Source: Escallonia rubra (taxonomy: Eukaryota > Streptophyta > Magnoliopsida > Escalloniales > Escalloniaceae). Taken from it: a stretch of 64,000 nt of DNA. The position numbers were made by a program, and so were the translations under genes. Below are positions 37,224 through 49,045 of this stretch, piece by piece; position 1 is the first letter of the stretch; each line of letters begins with the position of its first letter. The stretch lies in contig JAVXUO010002269.1 of assembly GCA_033065855.1 (NCBI GenBank), forward strand, positions 186,001-250,000, given 5' to 3'. The notes below the pieces were generated by a model. That model did no database searches. It was not told where the DNA came from and saw only the letters and a program-made list of their open reading frames with translations.

Positions 37224-40200
37224 ATGGAAGGCCAAAACGCCGACGATACAACCCACAACACAGCCGAGAACCACCAACCCTCCGTCTCGATTTCAGCTGA
37301 ACAACAGCAGCAAGACGATAATTCAAAAGCCAGAATTAAAGCATTACCAGCAGAAGATGAAGAAGAAGAAGTATTAAGGAGGCTATTGGCACCAGATGTG
37401 GCCAATCTCCCTTCCACTCCTCCTTCTGCTATTGAATCCAATTTTATCACGTACTTCGCTCCCGGTAATCAAAGCCCTATTCGAACCAACCTGTGAATGA
37501 GTCCATTGAAGTGGGTAAAAATTGTATTTTTCTGATTGGGTCATTTTTGCCAGATTTTATCAAGCCAGGGCACGATCAGTATGTTCATCGGCATGCCAAC
37601 GGGTATGTTTCGGATTGTTTTCTTGATTAATTCTTGCTGTGTTCGTGCAGTTAAATTAAATTTGATGTAATTTAGGGTGATTTTATCACTGTAGATTGTG
37701 TGTTATTGGATTAGCACCTGGCCATGTGGCTTTTAAGGAGAATGAAGGTGTCACGTCCGTTGATTTCAACGTGGGCAAGTCTGATCGGAGTGGGATTAAG
37801 GTCACTGGAAAGCGCAAGAGGGTAAATACTGTTTTTTCTTAAGTAATTTAATGTGATTTACATGTATTAAGAATGTAGCTAGTATGCCCTTATGGCGTTA
37901 TTGGTGGTTTTTTTTTTTTGTGATTTTGTAATTGATATCGAAACTATACCTTGTACTATTGTAATTGGTGTATAAAAAGTTGTGAACCAAGTCATTGTCG
38001 TTTGTTTCAATTTTCCTAGTCTAGACTCTAGACATTCTACATAGGAAACTAATTAGTGATCCTACTAATTCATTGGAGGATGAAATATACCTGATTTTTA
38101 TAGCAGAATTTCTTTTATCAAGAACAAAGTAATCTAATTTTGGAGACTAGATTTGATCCTTCACATAGGTTAGATATGTGATTTTATTCATTGACAAGAT
38201 TGATAAGAGTAAGCACAAAGATTTCTGATTGCTTTGGTGATCTCGCTTTGGAGGTTAAGGACTATAATTCACATAACTTAAAAGAAATATCTCTAAGAAG
38301 AACAGAGGTATGGATTTGAAAGAAAAACTTGTTTGATTTACGAATCTTAGTTTTGCAAGTGATATGCATATTAGAATCCGCGTTTAAGATCATCAGCACA
38401 ATGTCAAATCTGTTAAAAGTGACAAATTGAATGCCATTGTAGCTTTGCCACTTGCATACGTAAATCATTTTGTGCTTCCCTATTGTGGAAGATATTGTTT
38501 TTGTTAAGCAAGTTTTAACGGTATTTAGTTATTTTCTGTTAACCTGCTTGGTATTCTAATTCAGTGCAACAGATTCTCGCAACATCATTTTGCTGTATAT
38601 TGATTAATGGCAATTCGTTCCATTATACAAAACTAGAATGTTGTGTTTTGGTATACCTATTTTGGTATCACTATTCATGCGAAATAACTCCAATTGATGT
38701 TGTTCTCGCTGAATTATTGTGAAGACGCGGCAACCTTACTGGATTTACATGATTTATGGGTTGAATTTTTTAGTTACATGATTCACTGCCATTATGCTAC
38801 ATATTACCAGATAAAAGCATCATATTGACGGTAGTAACACCGAAAGTAGTTTGTTGTTTTGCTTTGAATGGATTACAGGATTGGGTAGCCTTTGGGATTT
38901 TTATTTGTTGATATGTCCTTATGCAGTTTTCAATTTAATTTTGCTGAAATGTTCTTCTTATGCAGAATGCGCAACATTTTGAACCTAACACAGCTTTGTG
39001 CAAAGTTTTCAGCAACGATGCTTACTACATTGTGAGGTGATTTTCCAGTCCATCTCTATCGTTACTTCTTCTCCATTGAGGTTCTTCTCTGTTTGTTCTT
39101 TTCTCTTTCTTCTTCGATAGCTTCTTTTGATGTATAAACTAGTCCTGTGCATCTTTTGGCAGGTGCTGTGTCAAAGGCTCTCTATTGGAAGTTAATGAAA
39201 GTTTAATCAAGCAACCAGGATTGCTTAATTCTTCGGTATGATTTACCTTTGTTTCAGACTACAAGCCTTTTATCAGTTTTAACCACTACATAGACTTACC
39301 ATGTTTAACTCATATAATTAAACAATGCATGTTTCTGTTGTTCTTCGAATCTCTTGTGGAGGATGCTTCAAGCATCCAAGCTTGTAGACCTGTCCATGGC
39401 TGCTAGTCCACTCGACCCAGCACAAAAGTGACTGGCTTATCAAGTAATGATAGTGGGTTTGTTGCACGAACGGGGCTAGTACCTTCAGCTTGAAGTTGCT
39501 TGAAGCTTGGACCGTAGGATTGTCCCTCCTTAGTCTCTCTGTTGATGTTGAAAAAGAAAAATACCTCTCTCTCTCCCTCTCTCTCTCCCTCTCTCTCTCT
39601 CTTTCCCTCTCTCTCTCCCTCTCCCCCCCTCCCTCCCTCTCTCCCTCCCCTAGCCTCTCGCTCGTCTATAATCCACCATTGCTGAACCATCTTTGTTGCC
39701 ACCACTCCTCAAATCAAACCCTCTTCCCTTATTTACCTGGAAACCAAGCCACGGCAAAAATCATGTTGGTGCGTTACATCCCGTCGGCAGCTGTTCATCC
39801 CTTTGGCGGTAAATCATGGCTTTTGGCCATGGCAGAAAGTAATATACTAGTTGACACAAGTCAATGCTAACGTATGTTCCCACAAAGCGGAGTACATCCA
39901 CTAGGAGGTACTTTTCTACCGATTCTTTGGGCACAAACAATACAATTTTCTGTATTATTATTCCATAGCTTTATTATCAACTTCTTATGAAGAACCCTAT
40001 AATTTCATTGGCATTCATCCGATTTTTTAGAGCTGTTCATTCTTTTCTTTTGCTTTTGTCTTTTTAAGAGCAGCCATGATCAACTATAGTTTCTTTTTAA
40101 GATCTCATTTGTGATCTGCCTAATTTGATACGAATTGCAGGCAGAGAGGGAAGGATATATTGCGATTATCATGCCAAAACCTACAGATTGGCTCAAGGCC

Positions 40201-40254
40201 AAGGCTGCTTTACTGAGCTCTGAAGAGTACAAGAACTTGAAAGATGCTAGCTGA
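37224..40254 (+). CDS. Abitram/Simiate (FAM206) family protein, 6 exons
   Basis: Exons 37224-37464, 37554-37602, 37695-37821, 38966-39036, 39163-39235 and 40141-40254 give 224 residues. The first 75 residues are acidic and disordered, with a Gln run and EDEEEEVLRRLL. From about residue 80 the conserved part follows: DFIKPGHDQYVHRHANGLCVIGLAPGH split across two exons, VDFNVGKSDRSGIKVTGKRKR, and the ending EGYIAIIMPKPTDW. This matches the eukaryotic Abitram (Simiate, FAM206A) family, described in mammals as a nuclear-speckle and actin-associated protein; the fold resembles lipoyl/glycine-cleavage H-like beta-barrels. Its plant role is unknown to me. Intron 5 (39236-40140) contains a long CT microsatellite. 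Confidence 0.88.
39565..39651 (+). repeat. CT-rich microsatellite in Abitram intron 5
   Basis: About 90 bases of CT, CCCT and CCCTC units, a pure pyrimidine strand. It explains the serine-leucine reading frame that crosses it. Confidence 0.9.
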
Positions 40255-41719
40255 CTTGTTTTATTCCTTTCTGAATCATTTGATGTTTTAGTGGTGGTTG
40301 AGTTTTTTTTTTTTTTTTGACGTTTTGTAACATGCAGAAAGAAGGCACAACAATTTTGATAATTTGCAGCAGAGTAGATCATAAATTAGGAATCTTTCTC
40401 AACTTGCAAAACTTTTGAGTCTTTAACCTGGCAACAATTTTCTCATAATGTTATTACCGAGTATTATTTTGTAATGCCGAAGTTGATTATCAAATTAAGG
40501 TCATCTAAGCCAAAGGCCTCGGGAAGTTTAATACTACTTTGCTAGTATTTCTTAGAGAACTCGATGTAAACTGTTTGCTAGTAGTCCTTAGAGAACTCGA
40601 TGTAAACTACATTATGGTAGGAAAAAGAACGTAGCAAACTTGTTGAAAACGTTGAGTAGCAGACTGACGCGTGTGATGTATTGTCCTCAAGAGTAGTTTC
40701 ACTCCTTCGGAGATAATATTTCAGTGCTCAAGGTCTCCGACGGCTACTCTCTAAGATTCAACAATCTATTCCTGCTAACGAGCACTTGGAAAAGTGTATG
40801 AGTGCCAAATTGGGTTGCGTAGCCCGTGTCCCTCCGTAGTCCCCTGAGACAGGCCGCTTACCACTTCTCCACTTGACTTCAACTATGTGTGAAAGGGGTT
40901 TTCACCGGACGCCTTGCGACTAGTAGCACTCGAATAACAAAAGTTATAGAAACAGCTTTCTGCTTGCATGTAGACAGAGAGAGAGAGAGGGGCAGAGTCT
41001 CTGACTTTTCGTGTTAAAACTAGAGGAGAGGTCATCCTTGGTGCAAAAGTCAGCCGTCATCCTTTTATTGCGAAGAAAGTTGCGAAAGTGAGCTGTTCGA
41101 GCACAATTAAAACGGCTAACAGATTGAAATTAAATTTCAAGACTTGTCTGATTATAAAATCACAACATGTGCAAAATATGATATCATTGGATAGGACGGA
41201 CCCGATTTACTAGTTTTCTAGTGGATTTCTAAAGTTGGCCTTGAAATAGCTTGGGTCTAAGCCAGACTCACGTGCGCACGAGAGTCCACCTTTACTAGCT
41301 TGTTGCTAGCCCAATAGGCATAATAATTAATTATAAACTCATTTATTAAAACAAACGAAAACTAAGCAACATTGCCTGATTCACCAAAAAAAAAAACTTA
41401 TAAACCCATTTGACTTAGACGACATGCACAAGCAAGCAAGTTTAACGGTTTTGACTTTTTGCTTTATAATACTTGTAATTTCTTCACCAAATACAACACT
41501 CAAATGAAAATATTATGCTCGTTAGCTACAATCGTGCCACCAGCACCATCTTGGTTTTGCTGCTAGGCTTCATTTTCTTGTATCAAAAGAGAGACCTCCA
41601 TATCAATTTCATTAAGAGCCTGGACAGGCTCTTATGTTGACCTCTTGCTCCAGAAGTACAATTCCACAAAACGAACAAAGGCCGAATCTTCACCTCAAGA
41701 CACGCAATACTCGTCTAAA
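40255..41719. other. Convergent intergenic region
   Basis: Lies between the 3' ends of the Abitram-like gene and the UPF0496 gene. There is a 14-base direct repeat around 40543 and 40584 (ttagagaactcgatgtaaact) and a short GA run near 40977. No gene is seen. Confidence 0.6.
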
Positions 41720-43433
41720 TTAGTCTGAATTTGAATGCAGCACCACTATTTCCTGTAAAACCAGCCTTCTTGACCTGTTAATAGTGAGGAAACACAGATA
41801 AATATGCTCTTCAAGCTCTGCTAACTGCTCCAGAAAGGCAGTTTCATGCATCCTAAACTCCCTCACCACCTCCTTCAACACCTCACCTTTTCCAAGATTC
41901 CTGACGCAAATACCCGCAATGGCTTTGCTATGCTCTATCTCGTCGTGCAACCTCCTCGCGAGCCGACTCATCGTATCGAAATCGTTCGCGAGCGTATAGA
42001 CTCCTTTCGCCGCAACGTCAAGCTGTGCACCAAGTCTTTCAAGCGATTTTGTGCTCATCCTCATTCCTTTAGCCACCTTGTTTCGTTTCCTGTATAACCC
42101 TACTGTACAAGCAACCAATCCTGGCATCGCCAGCGTTCCGACCATGCTGTGAAGTACAAGCACTAGCAAGGCAATCGCAAGTGCTGTGTAAGAAACCACA
42201 AGAGAGACCCCCGCCACCTTTTTGCAACATCTCGTGAACTTTGTTCTCCTCCTGATGTTCTTGCACTTCAGAGTCAACTTCCCCAGCAAGAAATCATGGC
42301 CATCGTGCATGTCTCGAAACTGGACCGAGGTAACAGTCGACAGCGGATTCTTAAGCAATGCAAATTGGGCAAGGTCCCTGAATATGGTCGAATTATCCTT
42401 ACCCGATACGCTATCGTTTATCCTTTGGATTATGCGATACTTAGCGCGTGTTTCGTATACGCTTTGAAGGAGCGAATCGCACGTATTGCATGCTTCTAAG
42501 CTGGCCTCGAAGTAATCGACGAGGAGGTGGTGAAGATTGGAGCGTTGGATGAGATCCGATAAGGTTTCTTGGCGCGGTTCAAGCAAGCGTTCGGAGAGAT
42601 GGCCTTGAACCTTACTGCACATTTCTATGAAAGACTTTGTTCTAAAGGCTTCCGTGTATTCTTCATCCACGTTAAACTTGTTCACCAAGGTGTTCATTCG
42701 GTCTTTTCCATGTCTACCTGCAATAAAGAAACAAAACAACCATCATGAATTAGTCTAAGGAAACTAATTAGTAATTCCCTCCTCCTTTCAAAGCACACAC
42801 ATTTAATCGCGTTACATTTTATTTATATCTGCTAAACGCGGTGGTGATCAGTAGCCGTTACATCAGTAATTCTTTCAAGACAAGTGACCTTTTCTAAGCG
42901 GTTTCTTTGAAATGTGACCACTTTCTGATCGCACGATATCCCACATTTATTCTTTCACAAACACAAATTACATGTAGAGTAATGACTCTTTAATTATGGG
43001 ACGGAGCAACACACTATAGATGCTCAAATAACTAGATATTATCATCAAACACTTTGCTATTTTCACATTCTTTCATCGTCGAGGTGTTTAACAATGAGAT
43101 TCGGGATTAAGCGCTCGCAGAAACAGCCAAAAGAGGCCCTAAAATTGGCTCTACGACCTGCATATATACTTTAAAATTTCAAAGAAAAGATATAAGAAGG
43201 CTTCTTTTAGCCCTTGAAACCCCTACAATCAACATACATATATTATCATAACTCACTCGAGAACATAACCCACCAACCCATTAATTAATGATAGTTTGAA
43301 GATGAAGGAGATCTAATACGAGAGTAAGTTGATTGAGAAATCCTGCTAGAATGGGAACTAGAATAAGAAGATTTGGGAACTGACCTGGCATGGTAAAGGG
43401 AGCTTTCAACTTGGACCAAACCATCTTTCTCAT
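41720..43433 (-). CDS. UPF0496 (DUF677) membrane protein, 2 exons
   Basis: Exon 1 is 43433-43385 and exon 2 is 42717-41720, joining to 348 residues. Exon 1 codes only for MRKMVWSKLKAPFTMPG; it was chosen because it splices in frame to RHGKDRMNTLVNKFNVDEEY, whereas the longest frame starts inside the intron. Residues about 170-210 form two closely spaced membrane segments (VVSYTALAIALLVLVLHSM and GTLAMPGLVACTVGLY). The rest is helical, with a C-terminal coiled-coil-like stretch. This is the plant UPF0496 family related to At1g20180; members include the At14a-like group linked to integrin-like cell-wall contact, but this protein's function is unknown. A TATA-like tatatatg on the minus strand lies near 43500. 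Confidence 0.9.
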
Positions 43434-43795
43434 CTCAGACAAGTTAAAGAAACAGGTGAATGAAAACGAAACTTGTTTTCAAGAGGAGTCCCCCTACATA
43501 TATAGCGTCTCGTTTTTCATGGAACCTGGTGGCTTGAAGAGAGAATTGTGAAGAAAGCAGCAAGAAACCAGTTGGCTGCAGCTAGCACCGCCTCGATTGG
43601 TTAAGGATTTGGTCACACGATTGCTTCCCTCCCACGTTGTGTTGCCTACGTGTCAGGCTTTCAACTCTGGTAACGGTGGAGTAACAACGGGAGGGTAAAA
43701 AGCTTCCTATAATTAACGTTGTTAATGATAGACGTTAGCCGCAACTCGAGTTACCGTCATGTGCCTATAATACTCTTTTTTTTTTGTTTTTTACA

Positions 43796-43862
43796 GTAAG
43801 GGATATCATCGGTTCAAATTCAACGTCGGTAAGGGATATCAACGGTTCAATTTCAGCGTCAG
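43796..43862 (+). repeat. Two tandem 35-base units
   Basis: gtaagggatatcatcggttc... is followed directly by gtaagggatatcaacggttc.... Each contains ggttcaaattc or ggttcaatttc, which resembles a polymerase III B box. Confidence 0.7.
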
Positions 43863-44525
43863 GAGATCTTCGTCCTTCTCACCTCATGCTCACGGTCTAC
43901 AATTAACACTTACAAATCAGATATGTCCCGTCATATGTAGTTTGAGACGCTTACTTGAGGGTCTAAGCTGACCACCCAGGCAGGGTATGGGTATGAAAAA
44001 GGACTATCTGAAAATACAGGGTAATTCTTACCCGGACCCTTTTTAATTACCCGTACGAGTGTTACCCGTACTCGCCCGGTTAACCCGTTTTGCCAAGTCT
44101 AGGCGCATCCCATACATCAGTCTAGTACATTTAAATGAGTATTTTTCTCTATATAACAATAATGAATAGTTTTATTGTTTTTCATAACAAAATTTTAATG
44201 ACAAGTAATTAGCCGTATTTCTTTAGTATCACACCAATTATACATTACTAATCATATGTAATAGTCACTAATTGCTGCTATCCGACGAATTGTAACTTCT
44301 TAAAACAAAGTGGATTGCTGTCAGAACTTAATTTTGCTTATAATAAAGTTTGAATAGGTAGAAACTAGGCATATCTTGTTCAAAAGGTTTCACATTTTTT
44401 TCTTACATAAGTGGACTTCACCCCCAACTTAACAATTTCTCCAGAAAATAGTATAACTAATCACGTTGCATACCTCAGTTTCATGAAACTTACAAAAAAA
44501 AGGTCATGTTATTCTTACCTCCTAA

Positions 44526-44556
44526 TATATAATAATAATAATTATTATTATTATTT
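44526..44556. repeat. AAT/ATT palindrome
   Basis: A run of aat units passes into a run of att units, giving a perfect AT hairpin of about 14 base pairs per arm. Confidence 0.8.
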
Positions 44557-46205
44557 GTTATGGTTATAACTGCAATTCTTATATGGCCCGTTGTCATTTC
44601 TTCCACCCCTTGAGATTTCCAATATACTGAGTTATCTTCTTACTTATCGTTAAAGATTTTAACACATGTCGTTACAGTACATTTTAAGAAACAAAAAAGA
44701 AAATTAAAAAGCGTAAAAAGAGATAAATATAGCGTTCTCCCTAAAACAAAGTTCCATTGATGTGTTTGTGTAGAACCTACTCTGCTGACAAATTTTGGTT
44801 ATTGTTAGTGCTCTTCATCTTTATCATCACCACCCATTAACACCATCTACTGGTGAGACGACCAAAAAGGAAGAGGTAACGTGTTTCAGATTTCTTGACC
44901 CAAAAGCTCATTTTTGAAACGAATTTACTTGTAGATGCTGATATCGATCTAGGCTTAGATTAATTCTGTTTGACCAGAAAAACAGATGGCCTAGAATTAG
45001 GAGACACTCAGTTATGGGTGCCAAAAGGCTACGCGTATTTCTAAAGAAACACCTGCTTCAGAAACTAGCTAGCGGTTGCAAATGGATAGATGAAGAAGTG
45101 TTCTTCCTTGGAGTCTACGTTTGGGAGAACTCTTAACTCCCACAATTTACTGATTTTGCATAGGTATGTTTGGAGATGTTTACCCTACATACACTTAAGC
45201 TTGAATTTCTTGCTAAAAATCTTATTTATTTCACAAAGGCGAGCGTTTATGCAGAATACCGAGTCTACCTATTCATCCTTTTGCGTTAAAAAATGCTAAC
45301 TTCTCCTTCTTATATTCATTTTTAGTGACAAAAATCAACATTATTTAGAGCCAGAAATGGTTTCATTGAAATGTAACTAGAAATCCCAAGCAATCCCTTG
45401 TTGATTGCGTGGTCATAGTATTTTCATTTTTTTTGTGGTGGAGAAAAATTCAACGTAATCGAACTGATTGATTTTCTAGATTTTATTTTGGATAAACATT
45501 ACACCAAGGAACCTAATCAATAATACGTAATCACATCAGTTTCAAACCCCTCCTCACGCATGAAAAGTCTCAATCTATCTTCTTCTAAATAAAAGGTGCC
45601 ACGCAGCCTAGTGAATGTGATAGAAGTGTACAATCCAAAAATGGAACACTAAAAAGGATAAAGCCTTTGAAAGGATGAGTATAAGTGTACGTAGTTCAAG
45701 GCAATATTACACACAAGTTGACAAGCCTTTTTCCTCTTCAGGCAGCATCATAATTGTTATTGATGCCTTGCACGGACTGGTAACCTCAATACACACGGGT
45801 GTATAGCTGCTCAGGAGCCAAAAAAAAAAAAGGGGGATAATATTCCTAAATTGCTTCTGTTGAGTTAGGTTACAATTATAGTTAAAGACGTGATTTTTTT
45901 GAAAAAATCAAAATGTAAAAGATTTATACGGAGTATTAGATTTGTCCAATGTTCGGGTTCCGTGACCTTTAACAAATGATTTTTACTGACGCGCCACTTT
46001 CGTATTTTTAAAATGTCAATATTATCTTCTTCTTTTTTTTTGAAATAATCAGAACTGCAATTCATATGACCCGTCGGTATGGGGATTCGACGAACTCGGG
46101 ACCTTGCGGTTATTCCTCAAGGCCCTTTGCCACTCCACCATCTCTTGGGGTTGTCAATATTATTGTTAAGACGCCTAAATACGTACTTTATACTCATTTC
46201 TCTCT

Positions 46206-46207
<2 letters not shown>

Positions 46208-46241
<34 letters not shown>
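46208..46241 (+). repeat. CT microsatellite
   Basis: About 17 uninterrupted CT units. Confidence 0.95.
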
Positions 46242-46244
<3 letters not shown>

Positions 46245-47925
46245 TCTCATCTCTCCTCTTCTCCCCTTCTCAGTTCTCTCCACGGCTCCGTAGCACCACC
46301 TCCCACTCTCCACCCACTCCCACACGCACCCTATTGTACATACAACAAAGGTGCGCGCGCACACACACACACGTCACTTTTATATGATATACACAAATTG
46401 AATTAAGAAGCTCCTGAACATTTGGCGATCTCCCAAGACAAGTGTTCTCCTATTTCGACTTTCCCAAAGCCTCTTCTATAGATTTCAAGAAAGAAATTAA
46501 TGAGACTCAACCTTTTATTGCAAATTTATAAGCCGATTCTTACTAATTCATGATATGGCGTGTACAAAATGAAAGAGATTGCTCATTGTCAGAGTTGGAT
46601 GTGTACGAATTCAACGGAGTTTTGAAAGTATTGATTATGAACATCATGAGCTTTCCCAAACGGACTCCATCTTAACAAAAGAAATAAAAACACCCGCACA
46701 CCCACACTCTCACGACACCCACATACGAACACACACTCATTCACACAATTGCCTCACCCACAAACACGCCCCCATCACTCACTCATACGACATTTAAGAT
46801 TGAGTGTATGCTCAATCTCTCTCTGTGTATGTGTGTGTGTGTTTGGGGGGGGGGAGTGCAGGCGCACATGTCAAACTAGGAGTGTGTGAGTAAGTGTGTG
46901 TTTGTTTTTGTGCACACGCGCTGGACTGTGTGTGATTGTGGCGGGAGAAAGAAAGAGAAAGAGGTTTGAATTGGGTTGGCGGTTTGTTGGCTGGTGTAGT
47001 GTTAGTTGGTGCTATGGTGGTTGTTAGTGCTGGAGGACGGTGGTGATCCTTTTTCTTTTTTAAACTAGTTGTGGTGATATGAGAAGAAGGTAATGAGAAG
47101 AGAAGAGGACAAGAAGGTCTTTTCATTATTTAACGCCAGTAACATTCCATTTGGTCAAAGGACAAAATCCTTGGCTGTAATTTGCTCCCAACACAAGGAG
47201 TTTATTGATATTATCCTAAAAAAAATCAGTTCCTCAAAGGTCAAAAATTGGCAACAATTACTTGAGTCCTGTGATTTCGCTTGTTTGTTTTGCTTAATCA
47301 GCATACTGCAGATGTTAAGCTTCTACGGGTGGCTAGAGTCGTAAAGCGAACCAAATTACTCCGGTTCGATTTATGTTTGGTCATTTAAAAACTCAAGATT
47401 GGTTTATGATAAAAATAAACAAAAGTTTGAACAGTTTTTGAAACTCGTTGACTATATTGAATTTTATAAAACTCATGCTCGAGCTCATTTTAAGATCAGC
47501 TTGAAAGTTAAAGAAGTTAAACTTGAGCGGTACTTTAAACTCAATAAGTACTTATTGCACAAACTAAGCTAGAAGTTCCTTAGACTCGGTTCATTTGCAC
47601 TGCTGCTTTTCAGGGAGATTTTAAAGTTATATACTTCGTCCATAGAATGAGCTCGTATTGACCCGTCTCTCTTAGTGTATAAGTCTATAAGAGCAGGAGC
47701 ATGCCATGTAATGCTCTCTCCGCCTTTTGACTAATATCAATTGTGATGCATATATATCCTTTATTCTGCACCAATATATATATATATCCTTTATTCACTC
47801 ACCTAAAATATTCAAAAATTGAAATCAAAAGAAAAGACAAAGAAAAGAAAACTATATAGATGACATTTGGAGAATTAGGTGTCTATAGATATGTTTTCTC
47901 GTTTGAAGAGTACCTCATTGATAGA

Positions 47926-48606
47926 CAGGGGTGGATCCAGAAAATCTGATCGGGGGTGCCAAAAAATCATAAAAAAAAATTTGATGACTAACATAAAAGA
48001 TTTAAGAAGATTCAAGTTCACATAAAAGATAAATAATAAAAAATACATTATAATTAGTGTCATTATTAAACCCATTAAATACAAAATATGTTGTTTAATT
48101 TGACTACTAACAATATATTTCACTATGCATAGTGATTTATTTAACTTGTTAAGGTTAATCAACAATAAATTACTAATTTTGCATGAAAGACGCTTAATTC
48201 TTACTATATAAATATATTACAAATGTGATTATCAATTGTATCAGTATATTAGTCACGTATAGTTAACAAACTATAAGAATTTACACTAAAAAAAAAAAAA
48301 ACTAACCTTAATCTATTCCCCTTCTTTTTTTTTGTAATCTAGAGATTTAGAATTTGGGATTTGAAAGAATGAAGATAGAGTAAGAAAATGGCAAAGACAA
48401 AGACTATGGTAATCGGTGGCACAAAGAGTAAAAAATATAATAAAATGAAATCCTAATAAATTAATATTACAATATAGTGACATTTTTATAAATGTTTTAC
48501 ATATTTTAAATATATTTATCCATTATCTAAAAAGTCATAAAAGAATTTCACAAAAATTGAAGGGTGCCCTGCCCTCCCACCCGGTCATGGGGGTGGTCCG
48601 CCCCTG
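47926..48606. mobile_element. Non-autonomous hAT-type element with 8-bp duplication
   Basis: Left end caggggtggatccag and right end ggtggtccgcccctg are inverted repeats (CAGGGGYGGAYC), flanked by identical 8-base copies ttgataga at 47918-47925 and 48607-48614. The 681-base interior is AT-rich without a transposase frame. The CAGGG-type end and 8-base duplication are diagnostic of hAT elements. Confidence 0.9.
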
Positions 48607-49045
48607 TTGATAGATAAGTATGTTTAACATTTACTTTTATATGTAATATTCCTTTTCAAATAGTACAAAATAAAAAACATCTTAAACCTTTCAAATACGA
48701 TATTTAAAAAAAAAAGTCAACATTGGGGAAAATGCGGGATAAATTGACATTAAATTAGCTATGGTTGGAGATGTGATCCAAGGCCTTATTGTGCCACACG
48801 TCATTAAATAAGATTTGCAGTAGCAAGGTAGGGGATGAGTAATAATCAGGTGTGAAATTCCAAATAAGTATATCTTGGAACTCAACAAAAGAGGTTTGTC
48901 ATCCAAGCGAAAGGCAAGACCATGCCAAAAAACGAAAAAGTTGTCCACAAAAGAAGTTGTCCAAACAACGACAAACACGCAAAAACCAAACAAACCAAAA
49001 ACCGAGGACCGAGAAAGACAATTACTTAAAGTTACCCCTGGACCT

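Larger units (their letters stand above)
43434..49045. other. Long gene-free region with microsatellites and a hAT element
   Basis: Noted contents: a 35-base tandem repeat (43796-43862); a tacccg-rich stretch (44020-44100); an AT-only palindrome (44526-44556); CT runs (46208-46241); CA/AC-rich stretches (46350-46372, 46690-46790); a GT run and a G10 tract (46825-46854); ctcgagctc-type repeat debris (47350-47580); and the hAT-like element (47926-48606). Open frames here are low-complexity or unmatched. Confidence 0.65.

Noticed and set aside
42718-42739. MFCFF... as the N-terminus of the UPF0496 protein
   Set aside because: These codons are the pyrimidine-rich end of the intron before the acceptor; exon 1 at 43433-43385 splices in frame and gives a family-like start.
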